NCBI RefSeq assembly: GCF_003860125.1
Contig: NZ_RQYL01000019.1
Location: 34,295-98,294 of the forward strand
Source: Fretibacterium sp. OH1220_COT-178
GTDB taxonomy: Bacteria > Synergistota > Synergistia > Synergistales > Aminobacteriaceae
DNA: 64,000 bases
Direction of reading: 5' to 3'
The position numbers and the translations under genes are program-made. Below are positions 43,151-51,907 of the stretch, piece after piece (positions within the stretch are counted from its first letter, which is position 1; every line of letters starts with the position of its first letter). The notes beneath the pieces were generated by a model that searched no databases, had not been told where the DNA came from, and was given only the letters and a program-made list of their open reading frames with translations.

Positions 43151-43710
43151 GCGGGCCCCTCGTGAAGCGCGTCGCCGGGGTGCTCTACCCCGACTCCGAG
43201 GAGGAGCGCTTCGCCTGGGTGGTCGAGGAGGCCTCCCGGCTCTGGGGCGCCCCGGACCTCGTGGGGGACGCCGTGCCCTTCGACCTGACGGATTACTATC
43301 GGGACATCGCGCCGCGCCTTCTGCGGCGTTTCGTCTGTTTCGCGGGGTTGGTCGACGCCGGAGGGCTCCCGGACTGGAAGCTCGCGTCGTGCGCGCTGGA
43401 GGCCCGGAGCCGGGCCCCCCGTGCGGTCAACGTCGATCCGGGCTATGTGGACGGCGCCCGTCTCGTGCTGGCCTCGACGAAGGACCACGCGCACCGAGTA
43501 TGGCTCCGGGACGGCGTCTACGCCGAGGTGACGCTGCGCTTTCGGTTCGGCCGCTGGCAGAGCTTCGATTACACCTTTCCGGACTTCCGGGAGGGGCGCT
43601 ACGACGGGTTCCTGTCGGAGGCGCGCCGGCTCTGGCTTGTGGAGACGGGCCGGGGCAAGCGCCGCAGGACTCGCGGGGGCCGCCCTCCACAAAGGAGTGA
43701 TGTGGGATGA
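43147..43710 (+). CDS. DUF4416 family protein
   Basis: 187 residues. The family consensus is clear: PFDLTDYYRDIAPRLLRRFVCFAGL, RAVNVDPGYVDGARLVLASTKDHAHRVWL and DGVYAEVTLRF...YTFPDFREGRYDGFL. Function unknown; the family is common in Deltaproteobacteria and Synergistota. It overlaps its neighbours on both sides by four bases. Confidence 0.85.
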   Translation: MSGPLVKRVAGVLYPDSEEERFAWVVEEASRLWGAPDLVGDAVPFDLTDYYRDIAPRLLRRFVCFAGLVDAGGLPDWKLASCALEARSRAPRAVNVDPGYVDGARLVLASTKDHAHRVWLRDGVYAEVTLRFRFGRWQSFDYTFPDFREGRYDGFLSEARRLWLVETGRGKRRRTRGGRPPQRSDVG

Positions 43711-45005
43711 TCGATCGCTACACGACGAAGGAGTTTGCCCGGCTATGGAGCGACGAAAACCGTCTCTCCGTGATGCTGGAGGTGGAGCTGGCCGTGTGTC
43801 GGGCATGGTGCGAGATGGGCCGGATCCCCGAGGACGCCCTGAGGGAGATCCTGGCGGGGGCGCGTTTCTCCGTGGAGCGGGTCCGCGAGATCGAGGGCGA
43901 GGTGCAGCACGACGTCGTCGCCTTCGTCAGCGCCGTGGCGGAGAACGTGGGCAGGAGCGGCCGCTATCTGCACCTGGGGCTCACGAGCAGCGATGTGCTG
44001 GATACGGCGAGCTCCATCATGCTGCGCGACTCCCTGGACCTGATCGCCGCGGAGGTCGGGGAGCTGGATGCCGCGGTGCTGGATTTGGCGCGGCGCTACA
44101 GGCGCCTGCCCTGTGTGGGGCGCACGCATGGGGTCCACGCCGAGCCGACGACCCTGGGGCTGAAGTTCCTGAACTGGCACGCGGAGCTGAAGCGCGACCT
44201 GGAGCGCCTGGCCCTGGCGCGGGAGCATATCGCCTGCGGCAAGATCTCCGGCGCGGTGGGGACCTACGCCCTCTGCCCTCCGGAGCTCGAGGCGCGGGTC
44301 TGCGAGCTCCTGGGCCTGACCCCCGCGGCGGTCTCCAGCCAGATCCTCCAGCGCGACCGACATGCCGAGGTGCTGAATGCGCTGGCCCTCTTGGGCTGTG
44401 CGATGGAGCGGATGGCGACCGAGGTCCGGCACCTTCAGCGAACGGAGGTCCGGGAGGCCTGCGAGCCGTTCGGCAAGGGGCAGAAGGGCTCGAGCGCGAT
44501 GCCCCACAAGCGGAACCCCATCAAGTGCGAGCGCGTCTGCGGCATGGCCCGCCTCCTGCGCGGCTATGCCCTGACCGGGATGGAGAACGTGGCGCTCTGG
44601 CACGAGCGGGACATCAGCCACTCCTCGACGGAGCGCGTCCTGTGGCCGGACGCCTTCAACGCCGCCGGCTTCATGCTGCGCGAGATGACGGGCGTGCTGA
44701 GGGGGCTGGTGGTGGACGAGGCGCGCGTCAGCGGCAACATCGACCTGACGGGAGGGCTGGTCTACAGCCAGAGGGTGCTGACCTTCCTGCTCGACGAGCT
44801 CGGCCTCTCCCGCGAGGCGGCTTATGCGGTCGTCCAGGAGAACGCGATGCGCACGATCCGGGGCGACGGACGCTTTCTGGATCTGCTGCTGCGGGACGGG
44901 CGGATCCAGGGGCTGGTGGAGCCGGATCGTCTGGAGGCCCTGTTCGAGAACGGGTTCTACCTTCGGCACGTCGATGCCGTCTTCGACCGTTTCGCGGACG
45001 ACTGA
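43707..45005 (+). CDS. purB: Adenylosuccinate lyase
   Basis: 432 residues. The fumarase/aspartase signature GSSAMPHKRNPIK, the catalytic His in GRTHGVHAEPTT and LTSSDVLDTASS identify it. It acts twice in purine synthesis (SAICAR and adenylosuccinate cleavage). Other purine genes are absent here, but a purine nucleoside phosphorylase lies two genes downstream. Confidence 0.95.
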   Translation: MIDRYTTKEFARLWSDENRLSVMLEVELAVCRAWCEMGRIPEDALREILAGARFSVERVREIEGEVQHDVVAFVSAVAENVGRSGRYLHLGLTSSDVLDTASSIMLRDSLDLIAAEVGELDAAVLDLARRYRRLPCVGRTHGVHAEPTTLGLKFLNWHAELKRDLERLALAREHIACGKISGAVGTYALCPPELEARVCELLGLTPAAVSSQILQRDRHAEVLNALALLGCAMERMATEVRHLQRTEVREACEPFGKGQKGSSAMPHKRNPIKCERVCGMARLLRGYALTGMENVALWHERDISHSSTERVLWPDAFNAAGFMLREMTGVLRGLVVDEARVSGNIDLTGGLVYSQRVLTFLLDELGLSREAAYAVVQENAMRTIRGDGRFLDLLLRDGRIQGLVEPDRLEALFENGFYLRHVDAVFDRFADD

Positions 45006-45018
45006 CGAGGCGTGGGCC

Positions 45019-45915
45019 TTGAACCTGCATGCGGCGAGGGATCGGGCCGCCCGTTTCTGTCTCTACCTGGTGGCGGAGCGGGGCCGGAGCCACAAGACGG
45101 CGGAGAGCTACGCCTCGGACCTCCGCCAGTGGATGGCCTTCTGCGAGGCGACGGGTCGCTCCCCCTACCCGCCCTCTCCGGCCGACGTCGCCGATTTCCG
45201 GCTCGCGCTCGAGTCCGACGGCAAGGCCCGTGCGACGCAGCACCGCGCGGTCGCGGCCCTGCGTTCCTGGATTCGGTTCGTCGAGATGGAGGAGGGAGAG
45301 GGGGAGGAGGAGCTGGACCTGCCCGAGCTTCCCCGGAGGACGCGGAAGGAGCCGCGCGTGCTCAACGAGGCGGAGATCAAGCGTCTCCTGGACGCCTGCC
45401 GCGGTCCGCGGCCCCTGGACCTGCGGGACCGCGCGATCGTCGAGGTGGGGTACGGATGCGGTCTGAGGGCCAGCGAGCTCTGCGGCCTCGAGGTCCTGGA
45501 CCTGGATTTCGAGGCGCGCCTGCTGCGGACCCGGGGCAAGGGCAACAAGGTGCGGGTCGTGCCCTTCCTGGGGGAGGCGGCGCGCAGCGTCCGCCTCTAC
45601 CTGGATTCCGCGCGGCCGGACCTGAACCGCAGGGGGGATGCGCACGTGTTCCTCTCCCGGCTGGGGCGCCCTCTGCGCCGCGAGGACCTCTGGCGCATCC
45701 TGAGGCGGCGGGGAACCGTCGCGGGCATCGCGCGGTCGCGCCTGTATCCGCACATCCTGCGCCACAGCTTCGCGACGCACCTCCTGGCGAGGGGGATGGA
45801 CATGCGGACGCTCCAGGAGATGCTCGGTCACTCGTCGATCATGACGACGCAGGTCTACGCCCACTTCGACCGCGAGATGCGGACGGAGTACGACCGTTTT
45901 CACCCCCGAGCCTGA
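45019..45915 (+). CDS. Tyrosine recombinase XerC/XerD-like
   Basis: 298 residues, right size for a chromosomal dimer-resolution recombinase. N-terminal SAM-like domain (FCLYLVAERGRSHKTAESYASDL) and catalytic domain with Arg in GYGCGLRASELCGL, the HILRHSFATHLLARG box, a second His and the nucleophile Tyr in MTTQVYAHFD. TTG 45019 follows GAGG eight bases upstream. It is embedded between purB and punA, so a housekeeping Xer role is more likely than a phage integrase; C or D type cannot be told. Confidence 0.88.
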   Translation: MNLHAARDRAARFCLYLVAERGRSHKTAESYASDLRQWMAFCEATGRSPYPPSPADVADFRLALESDGKARATQHRAVAALRSWIRFVEMEEGEGEEELDLPELPRRTRKEPRVLNEAEIKRLLDACRGPRPLDLRDRAIVEVGYGCGLRASELCGLEVLDLDFEARLLRTRGKGNKVRVVPFLGEAARSVRLYLDSARPDLNRRGDAHVFLSRLGRPLRREDLWRILRRRGTVAGIARSRLYPHILRHSFATHLLARGMDMRTLQEMLGHSSIMTTQVYAHFDREMRTEYDRFHPRA

Positions 45916-45967
45916 GTCGGCGGACCGAACCCCGGAAGCGCTTGGAACGAAGAAGGAGGAGTTTTCG

Positions 45968-46816
45968 ATGTTGGATGCACTCAGCGATTACGAGCGCGCC
46001 GTGAAGGCGCTCGATTCCATCCGCCGCGTGGCCGGAACCTTCGAGCCCGCCACGGCCGTCGTCCTGGGGTCCGGTCTGGGCTCCGTGGCGGACGAGGTGG
46101 AGTCCGCCCGAATCCTTAACACCGCGGAGATCCCGGGCTGGCCGCTCTCGACGGCGCCCGGGCACGCCGGGCGCATCGTGATGGGGACGCTCGAGGGCCG
46201 GCCGGTGATCCTGCTCCAGGGCCGGGTCCACTTCTACGAGGGCTATTCCATGCGGGAGGTCACCTTCCCGGTGCGGGTGCTGGGGATGATGGGCGTGCGG
46301 CAGTACGTGGCCACGAACGCCTCGGGCGGGGTCGACCCCGATCTCGCCCCGGGGGATATCGTGGCGGTGCGGGACCACATCAATCTCATGGGGGCCAACC
46401 CTCTGACGGGCGCGTCGGAGCCGCGGTGGAACGTGCGCTTTCCCGACATGACCCACGCCTACAGTCCCCGGCTGCTGGAGGTCCTGGACCGGGCCGCCGC
46501 CGGGGTGGGGATCGCCCTGAAGCGGGGCGTCTACGCGGCGTTCATGGGGCCCTCCTACGAGACCCCGGCCGAGGTCCGGATGGCTCGCATCCTGGGGGCG
46601 GACCTCGTGGGGATGTCCACGGTCCCCGAGGTCATCGTCGCGAACGCCATGGGGATGGAGACCGCCGTGCTCTCCTGCGTGGCCAACAGGGCCGCGGGGA
46701 TGGGGGACGAGCATCTGACGGAGGAGGACGTCCTCCGGGTGATGGCCGATTCGTCGCACGCCCTGGGGGGCCTGCTCCGGGCGCTGATGCGCGCCCTCGC
46801 CTCCGATGGCCGCTAG
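45968..46816 (+). CDS. punA: Purine nucleoside phosphorylase
   Basis: 282 residues. VVLGSGLGSVADEVE gives the phosphate site, GRVHFYEGYSM, ASGGVDPDLAPGDIV, and GPSYETPAEVRM the base site; this is the trimeric PNP class. It splits purine nucleosides to base and ribose-1-phosphate. AAGGAGGAG precedes the ATG. Overlaps the M23 gene by 11 bases. Confidence 0.92.
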   Translation: MLDALSDYERAVKALDSIRRVAGTFEPATAVVLGSGLGSVADEVESARILNTAEIPGWPLSTAPGHAGRIVMGTLEGRPVILLQGRVHFYEGYSMREVTFPVRVLGMMGVRQYVATNASGGVDPDLAPGDIVAVRDHINLMGANPLTGASEPRWNVRFPDMTHAYSPRLLEVLDRAAAGVGIALKRGVYAAFMGPSYETPAEVRMARILGADLVGMSTVPEVIVANAMGMETAVLSCVANRAAGMGDEHLTEEDVLRVMADSSHALGGLLRALMRALASDGR

Positions 46817-47759
46817 GCCGCCTGGGGAGGCGAGCGGAAAAAGCGCCGCTCGGGTCCTTGCGGGGGGCCTTGCGGCCCTTGCCCTGCTGCTCCTCTGTCC
46901 CGCCTCCTGGGGCGGCACGTTCGTGACCTTTCCGGAGAGCTGGGACGTCGGGCAGGCCTTCGCCGTCTCCCTGACCTCGTCCGCGGAGTACGAGGACCCA
47001 TGCGTGACCTGGCTGGGACGGAGGGTCTCGCTGGACGTCGAGCCGGGCGGGGAGGGCCGCATTTCCTACGGCCTGCTCGGCTCCTACGTCCGGGACGTCA
47101 AGCCGGGCGACCACCCGCTGGTCTTCGAGTTCGTCCAGCGGGGACAGCATATCCGGGTCACGGGGACCGTGCGGCTCCTGCCCCGGAAGTACCCCGAGGA
47201 GCACCTCAAGGTCAGCCCGAAGATGGTCTTCCCGGCCAAGGTGGACCAGGCGCGGATCAAGAGGGAGGCGGCCCTCGCCGCCGCCGCCAAGAGGACGATG
47301 ACGGTCGAGCGGCTCTGGGCCAGCCCCCTGCAGAAGCCGGTCCGGAGCATCGTCACCAGCAGCTACGGGTTCCGGCGCGTCTACAACGGGACGCCGCGGA
47401 GCCCCCATGCCGGGACGGACTTCCGGGCCGCGGTGGGGACTCCGGTCGCCGCACCGCTCGCCGGCACCGTGATCCTGACGGGGGACCACTATTACGCCGG
47501 CAAGAGCGTTTACGTGGACTCGGGAAACGGCGTGCTCAGCCTGTTCTTTCATCTGAGCGAGATCGGGGTGAAGAAGGGCGACCGCGTCGTGAAGGGGCAG
47601 ATCGTCGGCAGGAGCGGCGCCACGGGCCGGATCACCGGTCCCCATCTGCACTACGGGCTCTGCCTGGCGGGCCAGTACGTCGATCCGTACCCACTGTTCG
47701 AGGACAGCGTCACCGGGATGCTGAAGCGCATGGAGCGCGAGGAGATCGTGACGGAGTGA
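46806..47759 (+). CDS. M23-family (LytM-like) peptidoglycan endopeptidase
   Basis: 317 residues with a signal peptide (AARVLAGGLAALALLLLCPASWGG). A beta-rich middle domain is followed by the LytM fold with zinc ligands in SPHAGTDFRAA (His, Asp) and GPHLHYGLCL (HxH). It should cut peptide cross-links in the periplasmic cell wall. Last gene of the plus-strand run. Confidence 0.9.
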   Translation: MAARPPGEASGKSAARVLAGGLAALALLLLCPASWGGTFVTFPESWDVGQAFAVSLTSSAEYEDPCVTWLGRRVSLDVEPGGEGRISYGLLGSYVRDVKPGDHPLVFEFVQRGQHIRVTGTVRLLPRKYPEEHLKVSPKMVFPAKVDQARIKREAALAAAAKRTMTVERLWASPLQKPVRSIVTSSYGFRRVYNGTPRSPHAGTDFRAAVGTPVAAPLAGTVILTGDHYYAGKSVYVDSGNGVLSLFFHLSEIGVKKGDRVVKGQIVGRSGATGRITGPHLHYGLCLAGQYVDPYPLFEDSVTGMLKRMEREEIVTE

Positions 47760-47905
47760 CGCCGGCGTAGGAACCCATCCTCATTTTTGGGGGGGGCGGC
47801 CGCCTCGCGCGTTTCATCATAATTCGCGCTGACCGAAGGGATCGGGGTCTTTCGGCGCTCAATGGGGCACGACAGGATTTCGGCAGCGCGCAACTCGAAA
47901 ATCAA

Positions 47906-47928
47906 GGGGGCGGCACATTGCCGCCCCC
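47906..47928. terminator. Bidirectional terminator
   Basis: A 9-bp GC stem (47906-47914 with 47920-47928) with a five-base loop. On the plus strand GTTCTTG follows, on the minus strand TTGATTTT. It separates the M23 gene from the converging symporter gene. The gap 47760-47905 otherwise shows nothing recognisable. Confidence 0.7.
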
Positions 47929-47954
47929 GTTCTTGTTGCGTTGTGGCGAAGGCA

Positions 47955-49436
47955 TCACTCCTCGATCGCCAGCTCCGTGGAGTTGCGGCGCGAGGGCAGG
48001 ATCAGGCAGACCAGCAGGAAGACGACGAGGCTCAGAAGCAGCCCCACCAAAATCGGCTCGTCCATCAGCCCCAGAAGGACGGGGTGGCTGAGCCCCTTCT
48101 GCGCCAGGAAGTCCAGAACCAGCGCTTTGCGGTGCTCCATCATCAGAACGACCGCGCTGCCCGCGATCAGGGAGGCGACGGCCCCGGCCTCGGAGGCGCG
48201 CTTCCAGTACAGTCCGAACACGTAGGGGAAGAAGGAGCCCGCGGCCCGGAGCGTGAAGGAGAACATCAGCAGCGTGATGATGTTGCCCACGTTGAAGTAG
48301 GCGACGGCCCCGGCCAGAAGGCCGATCACCACCATGGTGACGCGGGTGACGTTCAGGACGCGCCCGCTCGACGCCCGGGGGTTGATGAAGGTCTTGTAGA
48401 GGTCGTTGCCGAAGATCGAGCCGGCGCCCAGCAGGTCGGAGTCCGCGCTCGACATGGTCGCGGAGAGGATTCCCGCGAAGAGCAGCCCCACGATGACCGC
48501 GGGCATGGTGGCCATGGCCAGGTGCGGCAGGGCGTATTTGGGGCCCTCCTTCAGGATCAGGCCGGAGTCGATCCTGTTCATGTTGATCAGGGCCAGGGTG
48601 ATGATGCCCAGCAGCGTCGGGATGAAGGCGTAGGCGAAGTTGACGATGGCGGCGATGATGGAGCCCTGACGCGCGGCCCTGCCGTCCCGCGCCGCGTAGT
48701 AGCGGGAGACGGCCTCCTGCCCCACGGTGAAGGACGCGACGTACATGATCACGAGCGCTGCGATCTTGTAGGGCCCGATCCCCTTGAAGAGGTCGAAGGT
48801 CCCCTCCGGAACGTTCGCTGCGACGTTGCCCATCCCGCCGGCCATGTCGAGCGCGTAGGGCAGGGCCGCCGCCATGCCGAACACGATCAGGAACACCTGC
48901 ACGAAGTCCGTCAGGGTGACGCTCCAGAGCCCGCCCATGACCGCGTAGACCGTGACCACCACCGTGACGCCCAGAACCGCCATCTTGTAGTCGATCCCCA
49001 GCATGACCGAGACGACCGCGGAGGACGCGATGAACTGCGCCGCCGTCAGGCCAATGAGGGGCAGGATCATGATGATGGCGGTGATGGCGCCGGAGAGCGG
49101 TCCGTAGCGCCTGCGGAAGTACTCCGGGACCGTCTTGACCTCCGCGGCCCGGAACCTGTGGGCGAGGAAGGTCAGGATGACGAAGGCGATGCCCATCGCG
49201 GTGACGTACCACGACGCGCTCAGTCCCCAGGCCCCGAATCCCTTCTCGACAACCCCCAGGGAGCTTCCCCCGCCGATCTCCGTGGCGGCGAGGGTCCCCG
49301 CCATCAGCAGCGGCCCGAGCCTGCGGCCCGCGACCATGAAGTCCTCGTTGGAGCTGATCCGGGTCGAGGACCACCAGCCGATGAGCAGCATCAGCAGCAT
49401 GTAGCCGGCGACGATCAGAATTACCGTGTTCTGCAA
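47955..49436 (-). CDS. Sodium:solute symporter (SSS/SLC5 family)
   Basis: 493 residues with about 13 helices. Family marks include ATEIGGGSSLGVVEKGF near helix 2 and SATMSSADSDLLGAGSIFGNDLYK, which carries the Na2-site serines. The broad pattern is of the pantothenate/proline-like branch, but the substrate is not decided. TTG 49436 is the start, with GGAGGAA eight bases upstream. It is a single-gene unit. Confidence 0.9.
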   Translation of the reverse strand: MQNTVILIVAGYMLLMLLIGWWSSTRISSNEDFMVAGRRLGPLLMAGTLAATEIGGGSSLGVVEKGFGAWGLSASWYVTAMGIAFVILTFLAHRFRAAEVKTVPEYFRRRYGPLSGAITAIIMILPLIGLTAAQFIASSAVVSVMLGIDYKMAVLGVTVVVTVYAVMGGLWSVTLTDFVQVFLIVFGMAAALPYALDMAGGMGNVAANVPEGTFDLFKGIGPYKIAALVIMYVASFTVGQEAVSRYYAARDGRAARQGSIIAAIVNFAYAFIPTLLGIITLALINMNRIDSGLILKEGPKYALPHLAMATMPAVIVGLLFAGILSATMSSADSDLLGAGSIFGNDLYKTFINPRASSGRVLNVTRVTMVVIGLLAGAVAYFNVGNIITLLMFSFTLRAAGSFFPYVFGLYWKRASEAGAVASLIAGSAVVLMMEHRKALVLDFLAQKGLSHPVLLGLMDEPILVGLLLSLVVFLLVCLILPSRRNSTELAIEE

Positions 49437-49519
49437 GCAAATTCCTCCTCTGCTCTTGGATTGCGAAAAGCCCTCCTCTTTCCGACGAAAGGTCCTTTTC
49501 GCGCTATGGGGTCAGCGTA

Positions 49520-50125
49520 TCACATCGCCCCCGTTTTTTCAAAATCCACGGCAGCGCCCTCCGAGAGGGCGGCGTACGCCTCCGGCGTGTCGAGGTCCGC
49601 AAAAAGTCCGTCCGGCCCGTCGACCGTCCACAGCTCCTCCCGGTACCGGCGGAGGAGATCCCGCCCGCCCCGGTCCCCCGCCAGGGCCCTCAGACGCCCG
49701 CGCCACAGGTCCTCGAAAAAGATCGGGTGCCCAAAGCGGCCGCCGCGGCAGGGCGCCAGGGCTGTGCGTCCCGACGGCCTCCGGTCGAAGGCCCGTCTCA
49801 ACCGCGCCATGTCGTCCGGCCGGGCGGTGGGCAGGTCGCCCAGCATCAGGCAGAAGGGGCCGGGGGGCAGCGCGTCGAGGCCGATCGCGAGCGACGAGGC
49901 GTAGCCGCGTTCCGGGGCCGGGTTGATCCGGACGTCGACGTCCTCTCCCAGGGGGGGCAGCGCACGCCGGGTCGCCTCGGAGAGCACGCAGAAGACCGGG
50001 GTCAGGCCCGCAAGACGCAGGTTCCGCAGCACGGCCTCCAGCACCGTCCCGGAACCGAACGGCAGCAGCAGCTTCTGGGTCCCCATGCGGCGCGACAGAC
50101 CGGCGGCCGGCAGGACGGCGTTCAT
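49520..50125 (-). CDS. Molybdenum-cofactor nucleotidyltransferase-like protein (MocA/MobA-type)
   Basis: 201 residues. The N-terminus VLPAAGLSRRMGTQKLLLPFG is the nucleotide-binding loop of MocA-like NTP transferases; LMLGDLPTARPDD holds the metal aspartate and GRFGHPIFF the RFGHP-type motif. MocA adds CMP to molybdopterin. Together with yqeC, whose stop it overlaps, it is typical of maturation of molybdenum or selenium-dependent hydroxylases; no such hydroxylase is in the window. Confidence 0.85.
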   Translation of the reverse strand: MNAVLPAAGLSRRMGTQKLLLPFGSGTVLEAVLRNLRLAGLTPVFCVLSEATRRALPPLGEDVDVRINPAPERGYASSLAIGLDALPPGPFCLMLGDLPTARPDDMARLRRAFDRRPSGRTALAPCRGGRFGHPIFFEDLWRGRLRALAGDRGGRDLLRRYREELWTVDGPDGLFADLDTPEAYAALSEGAAVDFEKTGAM

Positions 50126-50937
50126 CGGGTCCGCTCCGGCCGGAGGACGGCGTCGTGGCGCAGCGCGTGCAGGGAGCCCAGGATCAGGAGGTCCCAGGAG
50201 CGCAGCGCGCGCGTCAGCCGGGGCAGGAAATCGCGGGCCAGAGCCTCGGCCCTGGGGGCGGGGAGAAGGTCCGACCGGTTCATGAGCAGAAACCTTCTCG
50301 CGTTGGGGGTGGGGGGCGCGTTCTTGAGGTAGCCGCGCGGGGACTCCAGCAGCGCCGCCAGGCGCTCCGGGGTCAGAGGATCGCCGGGGCGGAACCCGAA
50401 ATCCTCCGTCATCCGATCCATGCGGTGGACGTGGGCCTCCGTCAGGGGCTCGTCCAGCCGGTCCGCGCCCAGCACGGCGCAGAGCACCGTCGTCCGGCCC
50501 GGGATCGGCGGCTCCCAGTCGGCCCAGGCCTTCAGGGGCTTGTGGCGCGCGCCGTCGGCCTCGCAGACCACGAAATCGGCCGCTCCGGCCTCCCACAGCC
50601 GGTCGACCGCCCCGGGGAGGAGCCCCTCCAGCTTCTCCCGGTTCCCGTCCCGCACGTGTCTTTGCGCCGTCGTCAGCGGCGATTGGGAGCGCAGCGCCCT
50701 GCGGATGCGCTCCACGCCCTCCGCCGCGGGCTCCTCCCCCGTCAGCAGGAGGGGACCGTCTCCGGCCGCCATCTTGGTCGTGGTGGTCAGAAGCACCGTC
50801 CCCCGCCGCGCCAGGACCTGACCCAGAGTGCGGAGCAGGGTCGTCTTGCCCCCGCCGCCCACCAGGCTGACCAGCTCCCGTCCCCCCAGGCCGAAGGGGG
50901 CGAAAAAGGCCTCCGGGCCTTGTAACGTCGACATCAT
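50122..50937 (-). CDS. yqeC: Putative selenium-dependent hydroxylase accessory protein YqeC
   Basis: 271 residues. A P-loop at the start (SLVGGGGKTTLLRTLG), LLTTTTKMA, VCEADGARHKPLKAWADWEPPIP and TVLCAVLGADRLDEPL match the YqeC family, which accompanies molybdenum hydroxylases needing labile selenium. ATG 50937 is preferred because GGGAGGG lies seven bases upstream; an in-frame ATG at 50952 is also possible. Confidence 0.85.
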   Translation of the reverse strand: MMSTLQGPEAFFAPFGLGGRELVSLVGGGGKTTLLRTLGQVLARRGTVLLTTTTKMAAGDGPLLLTGEEPAAEGVERIRRALRSQSPLTTAQRHVRDGNREKLEGLLPGAVDRLWEAGAADFVVCEADGARHKPLKAWADWEPPIPGRTTVLCAVLGADRLDEPLTEAHVHRMDRMTEDFGFRPGDPLTPERLAALLESPRGYLKNAPPTPNARRFLLMNRSDLLPAPRAEALARDFLPRLTRALRSWDLLILGSLHALRHDAVLRPERTR

Positions 50938-51016
50938 GCCGATCCCTCCCATCTTCCTCCTCGCTCCATTATATAGAAATCGCCGGCCCCATGAAAACGG
51001 GGACGATTTTTACCGC

Positions 51017-51044
51017 TTGACAATATACAAATATGCAATATAAT
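51017..51044 (+). promoter_or_regulatory. Consensus promoter of the small-protein cassette
   Basis: A perfect TTGACA (51017-51022) and perfect TATAAT (51039-51044) with a 16-base spacer in an unusually AT-rich stretch. It reads into the DUF1659 gene 75 bases further on. It is the strongest-looking promoter in the window. Confidence 0.85.
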
Positions 51045-51118
51045 AATACTGCAAAAACGAATTGGGCCGGAAAAAGGGCGGGAGGGCAGGGAATTCCCGA
51101 GCGAAGGGAGGTGAGGCA

Positions 51119-51346
51119 ATGGCAGTTGTGGAGAATGCGCGCAGGAGCGGGGTTTCGGTGAAGCTGAACGCGGGGAACGACCTGTTGACGGGACGGATGA
51201 TCGTCAAGAGCTGTTCTCTGGGCAAGATCAAGCCCGAGGCGGATGCCGAGAAGGTCATGCGGATCGTGGACCTGCTGGCGGCCGTTCTGGAGTACCCGGC
51301 GGTACGGGTAGAGCGGACGGAGGTCAGGAGCCTGGAGAAGGTCTAG
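51119..51346 (+). CDS. DUF1659-like small protein
   Basis: 75 residues: SVKLNAGNDLLTGRMIVKSCSLGKIKPEADAEKVMRIVDLLAAVLEY shows the beta-beta-helix layout of DUF1659. GGGAGG stands seven bases before the ATG. Function unknown; in Firmicutes the same family regularly sits beside DUF2922 and YvrJ genes, as here. First gene after the consensus promoter. Confidence 0.7.
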   Translation: MAVVENARRSGVSVKLNAGNDLLTGRMIVKSCSLGKIKPEADAEKVMRIVDLLAAVLEYPAVRVERTEVRSLEKV

Positions 51347-51421
51347 GGCGCCGGGGGAGTCCGGCGTCCCCGAAAGGAGGGGATCCGTTGGGCACATTTT
51401 ATGGGAAGGGAGGTGATGCGT

Positions 51422-51634
51422 GTGGCAACACGGTTGAAGCTCGTGTTCACGGGCGTGGGGGACAGGAAGATCGCCATGCAGTTTCCCTACGTGCGCGGCT
51501 CCGCGACGGGGGCCGAGGTCAAGGCTCTGATGCAGGGGATCGTGGCCGACGGAGGCGTCTATGTGGACGTCCCGACGGGCATCGTCGGGGCGGAGCTCCT
51601 GGACAGCACCAGTACCCCCGTCGACCTGGGGTAG
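51422..51634 (+). CDS. DUF2922-like small protein
   Basis: 70 residues. RLKLVFTGVGDRKIAMQFPYVRG followed by ALMQGIVADGGVY and GAELLDSTSTPVDL matches the DUF2922 consensus (short beta protein). GTG 51422 lies eight bases after GGGAGG; the in-frame ATG at 51416 is too close to it. Function unknown. Confidence 0.7.
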   Translation: MATRLKLVFTGVGDRKIAMQFPYVRGSATGAEVKALMQGIVADGGVYVDVPTGIVGAELLDSTSTPVDLG

Positions 51635-51727
51635 GCGAGAGGAGGAGCCGACGATGCGCCGGCGTGGAGGGGGGGCGCAAGCCCCCCTTTTGATCGACAG
51701 GCTGATTGAGGATCGGGGAGGCGAAGG

Positions 51728-51904
51728 ATGGAGACGTTTGTTCAGGCGGCGCTGCAGAACGGTTTTTCGGTGGTGGTGGCCGCGTTTTTGCTGCTTCGGA
51801 TGGAGCGGGAGCTGAGGGGGCTGAGGGAGGCGATCGATCGGCTGCGGTACTGCCAGAGCTGCCGTTTTGCGCCCCTGGTGCGCGAGGACGGGGAGGGGAG
51901 GTAG
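51728..51904 (+). CDS. YvrJ-family small membrane protein
   Basis: 58 residues: FVQAALQNGFSVVVAAFLLLRMERELRGL is a single transmembrane helix ending in a charged segment, followed by a CxxC (RYCQSCRFA). It fits the YvrJ family found with DUF1659/DUF2922 pairs. GGGGAGG ends eight bases before the ATG. The M15 peptidase gene starts four bases after its stop. Confidence 0.7.
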   Translation: METFVQAALQNGFSVVVAAFLLLRMERELRGLREAIDRLRYCQSCRFAPLVREDGEGR

Positions 51905-51907
51905 CGG

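Noticed and set aside
45019..45915. Phage or island integrase
   Set aside because: Length, motifs and position in a housekeeping run fit XerC/XerD; no tRNA attachment site or phage genes adjoin it.
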